From Holothuria scabra (Eukaryota > Echinodermata > Holothuroidea > Aspidochirotida > Holothuriidae), in the NCBI GenBank assembly GCA_037179385.1, contig CM074187.1, positions 15,811,450 to 15,875,449 on the forward strand: 64,000 nucleotides of DNA, in the 5' to 3' direction. The first letter of the stretch is position 1; the number at the start of each line of letters is the position of its first letter. Of the stretch, positions 1 to 13,900 are shown one piece after another. A model generated the notes under the pieces. It was given only the letters and a program-made list of their open reading frames with translations, ran no database searches and was not told the origin of the DNA. The position numbers were made by a program, and so were the translations under genes.

Positions 1-1634
1 TTCTTTGTTTTTCTGAAAGTTACTGCACCTTGTACCAAGGTGTGATAGCACTCTAACTCTAATGGGGTGATGTTATTAATTAAGTCCTCTCTGTACAACA
101 TGCTGTGCAAGCAAACAGGGAAGTGTTCAAGATCATAAAAACATTTTTAATTTTAAAGGAAGACAAAGCAGGTTCTTTGAGTTGTACAACAAGAGAGTCA
201 CAAATTATTGCACAATGGACCCATTTGTTTTAAGTGAGTTAACTTCAACATTTTACATCTCAGCACAGGAATGTCCTCTGAAAATGCCAGTTTGACTGTT
301 ATATAGAATTCATTTTCATGCTCTTAATTATATATTTTTTAATTTTTTGACTTGAGGTACACTTTAACTGAGTAATAAAAGTAACCCTGTTAACCTGACA
401 AAAGTCAACATGCTTTTAAAATACTGTTGCAGCAAATTGTTTTAAAAATTTGCATACTGGTCAAAATATACTGGAGAAAAAGAGCCATCCAATATGTAAA
501 CAGTTTTCATTTTTAACAAGTACAAATACCTTACCATAAAAATTGAGTCATTAAAAGTACAGATTAGCTCACAAATATTTCAGATAATAATTGACAACAA
601 TGGTAATTTGACAAGTCAATAATGTAAAATATCTACAATTTGAAGTCAATAACTGCTAAACAACCAGATGTGGGGTTAAACATCAAGTAACACACTCCTT
701 GTGACTAATCATGACTGGTATCTTTGGGAAATCCTCCTCCTAATTCCTTCTGACTTCCAAATATAACTACCCCACTACCCAATTTTCTGTTACTGAATTT
801 TTGGTATGCTGCTAGTATTTTTATCATTTAAAAGTTCAACCCTTTTCATCCATCTGGACCACTGTTTCTTTGTCAAAGTGGAAGCTACTGCATCAATCAG
901 TGAGTGTTTTACAGCTCGGCAGTTGTGACATTTTCTTTCACTTGCAGAGCTTTGCAGGTGCTATGAATGGGGGAAGTCTTGGCATGAGCTGTCCAGGGAA
1001 TGGCTCATGCAGTAGATAGGTGCAGAAAGCCGACCAAGTTCTGATAATACAGCAGCTAGTTTTACAGACACATATGACTGATCATTAAACGATCCCAAAT
1101 TGTTGTGATTGAACATGTAGTGATTGCACAGCACTAATACTCTGAAGAAAGAAGAGTACAAAAGGACTATATTGAGTATTAGAAATTTTCAATGTGTATA
1201 GCAAGATTATTTGGTGGTAAATCAATTCCTGAGATGAAAGAAAAATTTTCACAATATCAAATGGATCTTACAATGAAACTGACAATCGTTCCACACCAGT
1301 TGATTCTTACCTAGTGTTACAAATAAACTATTCAGTTTAATCATCTCTGTATCCTCTTGATTCTCACTGACATAACACCAAAGATTTCTTCTTTCAGCTA
1401 ACAGCAATTATAAGGTTGTTGTCACAAACACAAAAGTGCAAATTACAAGCACACCCTTACAATAAATGGTATGGTTTTGATGGTACTTTCTAAAAAGCCT
1501 GAGTAGAAAGTAGTTCTGGCATTTCCTTTTACAAAATGTTGACAGCACATTTTCATTTAAGAACTGAGAAATCTTGGCTTTTTCCATCCAGTTTTGTCCA
1601 ATACTTCACGTAAAACATCTATACTTCTTTAATA
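1..1634. other. Left edge, downstream of the Rab gene
   Basis: AT-rich sequence that may include further Rab 3'UTR. Short frames only, no family recognised. Confidence 0.5.
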
Positions 1635-1640
1635 TTTATT
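1635..1640 (-). terminator. Candidate polyadenylation signal of the Rab gene
   Basis: The plus strand reads TTTATT, so the minus strand reads AATAAA shortly after the Rab stop codon. Position and sequence are consistent with 3' end formation. Longer 3'UTRs are possible. Confidence 0.4.
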
Positions 1641-1700
1641 TGTGTCCACTCAACTTCTCGTTGACTAAGCCAGCTTCATCATCATTTTCCTCATCCTACA

Positions 1701-1924
1701 CTAGCAGCATCCTCCATTTTTTGTTTCTTCACCCTCCTCCAAGATGTTTTCATCTTCTTCTGCAATTTTATCCTGGAGAATCTTGAGTGATGGTGGGACT
1801 GCAACTATATCTGCAGATCTTCTACGACTAGAGTCATAGTCCTTAACCAGCAAACCACAATTAGGGGCTGACTGACTGAGAGATATTAAAGCCAGTGACA
1901 ATCTTAGAAATGCCTCCTCAATTC
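1701..1924 (-). CDS. Rab gene coding exon 6 with prenylation motif
   Basis: The exon encodes the last helix ([18 protein letters not shown]), an acidic hypervariable tail and the terminal GGCC before the stop at 1701-1703. The acceptor TTTCCAG adjoins 1924. A candidate polyadenylation signal (AATAAA on the minus strand) is at 1640-1635, 61 nt after the stop. Confidence 0.95.
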
Positions 1925-4900
1925 CTGGAAAATAACAGACATAGTCATTGTTAATCTTTAAAACCAACTGCACACCTTTATCTCACAGTATCTTACACAA
2001 TTTGAGGCAGCGACTACAATTTCTGTAATTTTTCTCGCAACATGTCACAATCTGGAGCGTTACAATGTAGATTCGATTTGTACCTGTTTTGGGGCAAGTC
2101 CAAGCTAAGGTCCCTTTGAATGACAAAATATTATTGGTGTCATCATATAAATAACATTTCATTTTAAATCATAACACACTTTTTTTTGAAGAAATCCGTA
2201 ATTCAGGTGTTGTGAAGAGTTGTAAATCTTTTTGATATTCTCAGTATCTCTAATTTACGAGACAGTCATCTTACTTAATCACCTTGTGCTTCATATTTTT
2301 TTGGTTCGTTATCTTTAACTAATTAATTGTTTTCTTTTTAAAAAAATTATGTTATGTATGGGACATTTGTGTTTCGTATGGGATAAAATATTCCACAGCA
2401 GATTCTTAACAATATTAAGCCATGGAAGTGTATAGTATATCTGATAGTACTAGCTATGAATAGCTGGACTCATGGGTTTTTTGAGCTACTATTAAGCTTG
2501 TGGTCTCTTTCCCTGTCCTACCAACAAAAATAACCTCTTACCTTTAATTTATACCAACCTATTGAAAGCTATCACAGACAAATCACTGTTGTAGACATGG
2601 TCTATGAAGACGGAGCCAATTGCACCTTCTTTCTCCCACAAGGTAAGAAAGGCAAATCAAAACGTTTGTGTCCACAATCAAACAACATCTTTTCCCCCTC
2701 CATACACATTTCTTTGTGGGTAGGGGAGGGACAGGGGAAACAGGACACTTAAAGGCCCAGTTCTCTCACCCCAAACAGTACCAATTCTCCTAACCTTCTT
2801 ATTTAAGCCCCTCCCACAATTGTCTGAAATTCATCCTCATCCAGACACAATCTCAGTTTATTGCTTCAAGGTGGGGAAAGAAAAAATAAATTTATATAAT
2901 CAAAACCCTCTCAATACTGTTGATGCTGTGTAATATAAGCTTTGGTACTCTGCATTGTTTGAATTAGCTGTCAATCAAAGAGCTGAGTTAATTGAGAATT
3001 TTGGTACCCCCCTACCCCGTATCAAAATTGTAGTCTGGGGTGAGAAGTTTGGCCCTTTTAGTATGTCATTAATTTTCAGGAAGACTATTTTGTTCATTCG
3101 CCTATAAAACTTTCAAATATTTCATAGATTGTGGTGCTATATAACTTACATCCTTAAGAGACACTGAAATATTTGTTAAATATGCCAAAAGTTTGGTTAA
3201 CAAGCCAAATTTCACATAGTTGTAAAAATAATCATAATATAATACTTCAGAGACTCGTGCAACAGTTCAGAATGTTACATGTGAGTTATTAAAACCAACA
3301 AGTAACATTTCTCTGTAAAATTTATGCAAATGGTAAACATGGTAAGCAACTTTAAACAGTTTTCATGAAGATGGTATCCTGTATATTTATGTGCATCACA
3401 TGCTATTGATATGCAATAAAGGTAAAGGTAAAAACTGTCCTTTATTCCCAGCACACTCTAGACTGCAGTTTGTTATATTATGGAATAATAGCTAAATAGC
3501 AAAGGTTTACTTGCTTCTTGTCATTGTTGCAACCGTATAGGCACAGATCCAGACATTCCAAAAAGGTAGGGGGCTGAAGTTAAGAGAAAATAGGGGTCTG
3601 AGGGAGTTGCACTGCTAATTTCCTGTATGTTTTATTGTTGATGTGGCAAAAAGGAAGGGCTGAGGCTGTAAACCCCCCCTTGAATCCGTGCATGTGTATA
3701 ATGATAAAAAGTGAAAATAAGTTGCTACATGCAATGCAATCTCTTTCTCCCTGCTGCAAATTTGTGTTTGAATGCAAAGTCTTTCCATTAAACAGACATC
3801 TTCTCTTTTTTAAGCAGTCTGTAACATGTTATTTAGTCATGGGATGTAACATTAGCACAAAAATCTTTTCTTTATACTTCTCAGCTCCCTTTGCTGAATT
3901 CCTTTCCTTTAGTACTCTATATGAATTTTACAAATAATATTGTGAGCAATCATTTTTCAAAGAAGGGTTTCTTGTTCACTGAACACAGCAATACAGGCAA
4001 TCACTACCAAAAGTAAACAAAACAAACCCTTTCCTCTGTTTCAATATTGTCATTCCCAACCAAAATTGACGTGGGGGGGGGAGGGGAGGGGGGAAAGGGG
4101 TGAACATGAGAGAGGGATAATAGGTTTAGGTTATGGACCATTTGCATCCATTGGGCTTTTTTCATTTGTTTTGGTGCAATTGCTGTTTTTTCTTTGGAAC
4201 CCTTCTAGATTTTGACCTTACACTTGAGCAGGAGCCAAGAAGGTCCCCTGCACAATAATTTCCCATGGCAAATTTTGTAAGTTCACCATTAATATACAAG
4301 ATAGTGGATTTTGTTCTACATTTGACTATTTATTTCACCTAACAGGCTTACATACATATGTACGTACGTACGTACGTACGTACATACATACATACATACA
4401 TACATACATACATACATACATACATACATACATACATACATACATACATACATACATACATACATACATACAAACTTTTATAAAGCCCAAATTCCATATG
4501 ATCAATGCGCTAAGAAACCAAGAAAAATAACACTAGCAAAACACAATCAACTAAATAAGTAAGTCTTAAGTTGTTTTTTGAACAGTGCAACAGATTTGGA
4601 ATTCCTTATGTGAGAAGGAAGAGAGTTCCATCACATAGAACCTGCAATGGAAAAGGCCCCCTCACCTACTCGCTTCTTGAAAGGAGGTATGAGGAGTAGA
4701 GCCTTGTCCATTGCAGACCTAGTAAAGGACCAGATAAAGGCGTGGTTCTCCTTTGGGGCATATTAAGAGATAGGCCGGAGCCAAACCATTGAAACATTTG
4801 TAAACATATAAACAACTTTAAATTGGATTCCTTTTGCGAATAGGTAACCAGTGAAGGGCACGTAGAAGAGGTTTTGGGCTATCTAATCTACCTTCAGAGA

Positions 4901-7900
4901 AAATAAATTTAGCACAACGATTTTGCAAGGACTGAAGGTGATTAAGGTCCTTTGATGAAGCACCATATAAAAGGGCATTGCGGTAATCAAAACATGATAG
5001 GAGAAAAGCACGGACAGCAGAATGACGAGTCTCTTCATGAAGGTACCGACACATACGAAATAAATTCCTAAGATGATAATTACAAGATGAGACTAGGCTG
5101 TTAACCTGTTTCGTCATTTTAAAGTTTCAATCAAACATAATTCCTAAATTACGAATTTCACTAGAGGGGTTGATATGACTGGCTCCAACTTCTAAATGCA
5201 GTGAAGGAAGTTTTTGGAGACTTTGTTTGTACCAGCTATAAAAAACTCAGTTTTGTCATTATTTAATTTTCTCCTTTTTCTGAATCACTGTATTATGTCC
5301 TAGTTTTTAATAGTTGTACAGGTATATTCAACTACTTCCATTCCTATCTTTGTGCTGTGCCTTTGCTTATATTATTGGAAGGTATGCAAAACTGAAATTA
5401 AGTTGCTATCATAGACATATACTATGTACCGTATATTCCCTAATTAATGCCCCCCTCCCCCCCTTAATAAACACCTCCCTCAAAATTTTTAAAATTTTTT
5501 TCTTTTTTTAATTTGTGAAGCCAAGTCCTTCTCGCGCTATAGGCCAAAACCACAGATTAAGCCTAAAGTTACCATTACAACAATAGCCTAATGTCAAAAA
5601 AAAGTTTACCTTTTCAAATGTAGATCTCCACACCATACACATTGAAGTGTTAGAAACACAAAATAACACTTGTGTAGGTTCTAGTGATAAGTAAATTTTT
5701 TTATTAAAATATACCCTCAAATAAACACCCCCTTTTCAAAAATGTGCATTATATCATAAGGGAATAGACTGTAAATAAAACCAGAATGCAAAAATGCATT
5801 GAGGTTTCGATGATACATACATGCTCTTTTCAATGAAATGCTACATTTCTTGTAAGAACTGGTGACCCGAAGTGACCTTTGACTCCACATGTTAGTAACT
5901 GGTTTTTTTCTTTAAACCCAAACAATTCTACAAATTTCATACTGTGCCTTAAGATATTTCGCAAACAATCAGCTTACATCATACACATCAACATATCAAG
6001 TTTGAAATGAATCCCAAGTTTCCTACCTTAAGATATTGTGTTAAAGAGTTTTTCAGGATTTGTCCCCTTCTGACCCCAAATGACCTTTGACCTCTACCAA
6101 AATAAAAAGGATTCTTCTTTACATCATAATACATCTACATATCAAGTCTGAAATGAATCCAACTTTCCTATCATGATGTATCATGTAAACAAGGATTTCA
6201 GTGTTTGAACCCCATGTGACCCCAAATGACCTATGACCTCCACCAAAATTCTTGGGTTTTTTCTTACATCATTACGCATCAACATATCAAGTTTGAAATG
6301 GATCAAAGTTTCCTACCTTGAGGTATAGTGTAAACCAGGATTTCCCGGGTTTGACCCCATGTGACCCAAAATGACCTTTGACCTCCACCAAAATATATCC
6401 AGTTCTTTCTCACATTATAACGCATCAACATATCAAGTTTGAAATGAATCCAAGTTTTCTATCTTGAGATATTGTGTAAACAAAGATTTTGGTCTTTGAC
6501 CCCCTGTGACCCCAAATGACCTTTGACCTCCACCAAAATATATCCTGTTCTTTCCTACACCATTATGCATCAACATATCAAGTTTGAAATGGATCAAAGT
6601 TTCCTACCTTGAGGTATAGTGTAAACCAGGATTTCCGGGGTTTGACACCACGTGACCCGAAATGACCTTTGACCTCCACCAAAATATATCCAGTTCTTCC
6701 TCAAATTATAACGCATCTACATATCAAGTTTGATATAAATCCAAGTTTTCTATCTTGAGATATTGTGTAAACAAAGATTTTGGTCTTTGACCCCCTGTGA
6801 CCCCAAATGACCTTTGACCTCCACCAAAATATATCCCGTTCTTTCCTACATCTTAACGCATCAACATATCAAGTTTGAAATTAATCCAAGTTTCCTACCA
6901 TGAGATATCGTGTAAATAAGGATTTCAGGGTTTGACCCCACATGACCCCAAATGACCTTTGACCTCCACCAAAATCAATAGGGTTCTTCCTTACATCATA
7001 ACGCATCTACATATCAAGTTTGAAATTAATCCAAGTTTTCTATCTTGAGATATTGTGTAAACAAAGATTTTGGTTTTTGACCCCCTGTGACCCCAAATGA
7101 CCTTTGACCTCCGCCAAAATATATCCCGTTCTTTCCTACATCTTAACGCATCAACATATCAAGTTTGAGATTAATCTAAGTTTCCTACCATGAGATATCG
7201 TGTAAATAAGGATTTCAGGGTTTGACCCCACATGACCCCAAATGACCTTTGACCTCCACCAAAATCAATAGGGTTCTTCCTTACATCGTAACGCATCTAC
7301 ATATCAAGTTTGAAATTAATCCAAGTTTTCTATCTTGAGATATTGTGTAAACAAAGATTTTGGTCTTTGACCCCCTGTGACCCCAAATGACCTTTGACCT
7401 CCGCCTAAAATATATCCCGTTCTTTCCTACATCTTAACGCATCAACATATCAAGTTTCAGATTAATCTAAGTTTCCTACCATGAGATATCGTGTAAATAA
7501 GGATTTCGGGGTTTGACCGCACATGACCCCAAATGACCTTTGACCTCCACCAAAATCAATAGGGTTCTTCCTTACATCATAACGCATCTACATATCAAGT
7601 TTGAAATTAATCCAAGTTTTCTATCTTGAGATATTGTGTAAACAAAGATTTTGGTTTTTGACCCCCTGTGACCCCAAATGACCTTTGACCTCCACCAAAA
7701 TATATCCCGTTCTTTCCTACATCTTAACGCATCTACATATCAAGTTTGAAATTAATCCAAGTTTTCTACCATGAGATATCGTGTAAACAAGGATTTTGGG
7801 GTTTGACCCCACGTGACCCCAAATGACCTTTGACCTCCACCAAAATCAATAGGGTTCTTCCTAACATCATAACGCATCTACATATCAAGTTTGAAATTAA

Positions 7901-10900
7901 TCCAAGTTTCTATCTTGAGATATTGTGTAAACAATGATTTTGGTTATTGACCCCCTGTGACCCCAAATGACCTTTGACCTCCACCAAAATCAATAGGGTT
8001 CTTCCTAACATCATAACGCATCAACATATTAAGTTTCAAATTAATCCAAGTTTTCTACCATGAGATATCGTGTAAATAAGGATTTCGGGGTTTGACCCCA
8101 CATGACCCCAAATGACCTTTGACCTCCACCAAAATCAATAGGGTTCTTCCTTACATCGTAACGCATCTACATATCAAGTTTGAAATTAATCCAAGTTTTC
8201 TATCTTGAGATATTGTGTAAACAAAGATTTTGGTTTTTGACCCCCTGTGACCCCAAATGACCTTTGACCTCCGCCTAAAATATATCCCGTTCTTTCCTAC
8301 ATCTTAACGCATCAACATATCAAGTTTCAGATTAATCTAAGTTTCCTACCATGAGATATCGTGTAAATAAGGATTTCGGGGTTTGACCGCACATGACCCC
8401 AAATGACCTTTGACCTCCACCAAAATCAATAGGGTTCTTCCTTACATCATAACGCATCTACATATCAAGTTTGAAATTAATCCAAGTTTTCTATCTTGAG
8501 ATATTGTGTAAACAAAGATTTTGGTTTTTGACCCCCTGTGACCCCAAATGACCTTTGACCTCCACCAAAATATATCCCGTTCTTTCCTACATCTTAACGC
8601 ATCTACATATCAAGTTTGAAATTAATCCAAGTTTTCTACCATGAGATATCGTGTAAACAAGGATTTTGGGGTTTGACCCCACGTGACCCCAAATGACCTT
8701 TGACCTCCACCAAAATCAATAGGGTTCTTCCTAACATCATAACGCATCTACATATCAAGTTTGAAATTAATCCATGTTTCTATCTTGAGATATTGTGTAA
8801 ACAATGATTTTGGTTATTGACCCCCTGTGACCCAAAATGACCTTTGACCTCCACCAAAATCAATAGGGTTCTTCCTAACATCATAACGCATCAACATATT
8901 AAGTTTCAAATTAATCCAAGTTTTCTACCATGAGATATCGTGTAAATAAGGATTTCGGGGTTTGACCCCACGTGACCCCAAATGATCTTTGACCTCCACC
9001 AAAATCAATAGGGCTCTTCCTTACATCATAACGCATCTACATATCAAGTTTGAAATTAATCCAAGTTTTCTATCTTGAGATATTGTGTAAACAAAGATTT
9101 TGGTTTTTGACCCCCTGTGACCCCAAATGACCTTTGACCTCCACCAAAATCAATAGGGTTCTTCCTCTCAGTTAGGGGTATCTGTGTACCAAGTTTGAGA
9201 ACTGTCGGACTTTCCCTTCTCAAGATATCGTGTAAACAAGCAAAGTGTCACAAACACACACACATACACACACACATACACACACACATACACACGCACA
9301 TACACACATACATACACACACACGCCATCATGAATGCATAGGTTTCTCTTTTCATCGAAACCAAAAAAACTCCCAAGATTAAAGAAATGTGAGAGCATAT
9401 CTAAATGCGGTACAGTACCTTCATTTTTAAGAGCTGATGTTTCAAAGAAGAGGGCTCCAATAGATGCAGCAAACTGGACACCTTCCTCTATATGTACCTG
9501 CCTGTGTTCCACCAAATCACATTTGTTTCCCAAAACACAAATCACTGGAAAGAGTTATCAAATGAAATTTGTTCAACTTAACTATCTGAAAAGTGTGATC
9601 ATGTCAAGCGCTATTTAAAGGAATAGTCCAAAGCCAAATTTCATTCATTTCCCATGTTCAGTTCTCAAGATATTAGCGATTGAATGTGACAAATTTTCTA
9701 CATAAAATGTACTTGGAGCACACAGGTGTGATGTCATGGCTTCACATCATCAGCCAATCAATGTTTTGCATTTATTTATAATTTACCACTAATTTTATGA
9801 GACAAAAATTTTATATGTAAATACCATTGTTGCATCCTGAGCAATGGGATTTTAAGAACTTCATGTGCCTTAGGGGCAAGATAACATTTCTAATCAATTC
9901 AAGGTCAAACTACAGTACAGTAACAGGAAGAGAAATTTAAAAAAAACCAAACATTGGCTAACATAGCGAATCCATGACATCACACCTGCTTGCTTCAAGT
10001 TAATTTCAATTGCTAATATCTTGAAAAGCAAGCATGGGAAATGAATGAAACTTTTACCAGAATGCTTAGACTATGCTCCTCTTTAGCATATCAAACATAC
10101 ATTAGGTTCTGGACTACTATTTTTTTATTACTAAAAATAGTCCCCTTTATGAAGGAGTCCTGCAAAGATACAAATTATAATGCTTCTAAGTTCATCTACT
10201 GGGTATTGCTACTTGGAAGTGCTTCTCCAGAAAATGTCCATAACTATGTTTCACTTAAATGATTTTATACTCCAATAGGAAAAGATTGATCTCTGCAAAA
10301 CATGACAACCTGTACAGCAAAGGACAATTACTGTCTTATGATGACAATGTCATATACAGTATTGTCAATATTGCTCCTGGGATGCGTTTTGCTTTGTAAA
10401 TGGGATGTTTGTTCCACAGAACACTACTGTTTAGTGTAACTTACACAGGGCTCTTGGAAAAGAAACTTTTTACCCTTTACAAAGTACTTTTAATGACATC
10501 TCTAGTGAACTTACTTTCTTACTGTTGAGGTATGCCATCCCATTTGTCCATCTGAACACAATGTGCTATGGGACATGCAGGATACTGTTAGGAAATCCTG
10601 CCCCATCCCCACCCAATTCAGATCTCCTTAAAGTGTTTATACAAAATGTCTCCCTATTAAAGTTAATTATACATAAATGATTCTCACAATCTTTGACAGT
10701 GCACCAGAGAAAATATTTATGCAGTAAGTTCAAACAGTTTAAGTCCCACTAGTTAGACAACTGCAGGAGTCTACTGATTCATTTCCATGTTGCAAACCCC
10801 TTGTAAATTTTTAGCAGCATGCAGGATTCATCTTGTAACTAAAATTAGCTCTTCAGATGCCTTTAAATTTAAAAAAAAAAATTAATGTTTAAAAGTAAAT

Positions 10901-13900
10901 TTCAATTGACAATCTTACCTAAGGGAGTATCGACATTTTTCTTCAATTCTGTAAAGACAAAATAAAAAAAATTCTTGGACCTTGCAGGTAAATGTAAACT
11001 AGAAGAATACAGTATTTCAGTAACAAACAAAGAATAAATTAAGCTTGAAAGTTTGTCTATCTAAACCTGGGAATTCATGTGCATTGCCATAGACTGTAAC
11101 TAGTTTGGAATTCTCTAAAAAATTGAAAATCGACTCTGGAAGCATCATTGTGAAGTATTGATTTTCTATGGCAATAATAGCACACTTATAGCTGTTTTAT
11201 ACTAAACTAAGAGTGCAACTAAATTAAAACAAACAAAATTCAATAAATGATCTTTCTCTGTACTGGGACTTTGGAGTTATGATTATTTGTGTGAAGTAAC
11301 AGCCTGTTATTATCAGAGCAATGACAGACTCTGCAGAACTCTTACGATGAGTTGGTTTCTACAGTATGTGCCTCACTAACATTACCAAAGGATTGTACTG
11401 CTCTGACATTTAAACTTTACAGAAGTGAAATGAGTCCTTATTCTACTGAACATACCTTCAACCCATAACTTCACCGAATCAAAACTTTCATATGATGTAA
11501 TGTCATACACAATGAAGGCAGCATTAGCTTTACGGTAGTACATGGGGGCCATCGAACGAAACCTCTCTTGTCCTGCTGTGTCCCATAACTGCAGTTTAAC
11601 TCGGTAGTTATCAACTGTCCTGTTTTAAAGAAAAATTGGTGATTCTTGTTTAGTTTTATTTTGTGTATGAGTAAGTGGGATAAAAGAAACCATCTGTGAT
11701 AAATGTTTACATAAATCTTTATACTTCTTTGGCCACTGGATTATGACATGACCCCCAAAAGAAGAGAACCTAAAGCTTTAACCCGATACCACTTTTGAGG
11801 CCAAAATTTCAATAAATAAAATTTCAAGAAAACACTGTCATTTAATGAGTTATAATGCCTACACACTTCTTGGAAAATGAACAACTTGTGATGGGCAGAT
11901 CTGAACACTGGAGGCTCGTAGTCACAAAAGTTGAACTTAGGAATTCTTAAGGATTCCATGCAAAAATGGCCAATCATTTTGCAAAAAATATTTGTTGGCC
12001 TTGGCTAATAAGGGTACAAAACTTGTTTTTATGGGTAAAGTATGGACGGCATAACAAAACTACCTTGATCTACTACTCTGTTTACAACACCCACAAAAGT
12101 AAAACAACTACTTCCAAGTATTCATACAAAAATGTCAATGAAATTAAATGAGATGAGCTATGCATTTAAGCATAACCAAATAAAAAGTGTTATCATTATA
12201 CTGCAGCTACCAATCTTCACAGCTAACTGAATGGCTTCACACGATACATTGTTTACTTTATTGAAATATTGCACCTAGCAGGACTTCAAAGTTGTCATAC
12301 GAAATACTTACCACACTTAAAAACTGCATGACAACAATTTTTAAGCCTAATCTGCAAGACTAAGTTGTACAGCAGCCCAGGAACTGCTTTTAAGTTTTAC
12401 ACTACAAACACATACCAGGCCCTAAATATATTCAAATTCTTCAACTCCAGCCCAATTGTCTCTACTGGAAACAGTGAACTTAATTCTACAGTATCACCTT
12501 TTCATTGAAAACCATTTTAAAGAATATTAGTCCAGATGAAAATTTGTTGATACTGTATGTTAAAGGAGAATATCACCAAGCAATTGGGTGAAATTTTAGT
12601 TTTTCCCTTGTTCCGTTCTCAAAACTGAACTCAAGTAACACATTTTTGGTTTCCCAAAAGGGAAAACCTATGGACTCGTGCAGACAAGACTTTTGCAAAA
12701 TGTGTTGGATTGTGCATTTTAGTGTTGGCATAAGCTATGGTTTATAAGCCTAACTAAGGAGAATTATGTGTTTGTTTTGCATTGTTTTCAGTTGCGCAGT
12801 AAGAAGCCAATTTGTGTATTCATTTTGGACGTTAGAGATTGTTGTTGCTAGGGTAGATCATTGACAACTGTATTATGAAGGGTGATTCTGGACACTAAAT
12901 TAAACAAAAATATATTGCAATGTTTGGATGTTTGTTTCTGTTTGAAAAAAGACTGAGACTTCCTTTGGGTATTTCCATAATTCTAAGTTGCATGAACTAT
13001 AAATTTTGCTGCGAAACTTTGTTCACCTGGGCCATCAGAAATATGTGTACCTTCTGTAAAATTTAGCAATCTATACACAGCTTTGTGTCAATTAGGGGTT
13101 GTACATTAGTTGGTAGCAGGGCATAGTCAAATATTGCCATGCTTTTTTAAATAGAGACTAACATTTATACAACAAAAATTGTGTTAAAAATTATAATTTA
13201 ATTACTCTTCCGCCATGGTAAACTTGTACGATACCTTCACTAAGAACTGTGAGTACACTAATTTTAGCCAAGATACAGTTTTTACTCCCTATTATTTAAG
13301 TGGAAGAAATTGTACCTTCTAAAAGGCCATACATCGGTCGGCTTTCCGACAGCAGTTACGTAACAGAAACACAATGCATGCCTTCCGATCAGTTAGTGGT
13401 TTTGACATTATTTGATAAGAGGGCAAAGTCAATATTGCCGTGTTTTGTACATAGTGGCTGACATTTCTACATCAACAGTTGGACAAAAATTTTGTTTAAA
13501 ATCACTTTTAAAAAACTTGTCGTCCATTTGTGGGCTTCGACGATACTTTTGCTAAGAATTCTAAGGTACTTCTTAGTCAAGATGCAGTTTCTACTCCCTA
13601 CAAGTAGAAGACACTGTACCTCTTGGAAGGTCACATATCTGCTCAGCCTTTTGACTACAGTTATTTGAAAAAAACATCTTCTGACTGCAGTTATGTGAAA
13701 GAAAAAGCTTCCCTGATCTTTCCACTTACATCACCTGTACTACAACTAAAGCAAACGGGATCAACGATTTCAATTGTCCCACCTTGAGTCTCCTCACTTT
13801 CAGGAAACTTTTCTTTTAATAACAGATAAGGTTTTGCTTTTACAAACAGTGAGTTTAAAGCAAGCAGCTGTGATGTAATGGATGGACACTGGTACTGTAG

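Noticed and set aside
6060..9140. CRISPR-like array
   Set aside because: Regular spacing, but the whole 145-bp unit is repeated with no unique spacers, and the sequence is animal nuclear DNA.
9168..9418. Extension of the Rab exon 5 frame through the CA microsatellite
   Set aside because: The frame runs past a good splice donor into CA repeats, giving VYVCVYV-type sequence; homology resumes in exon 6.
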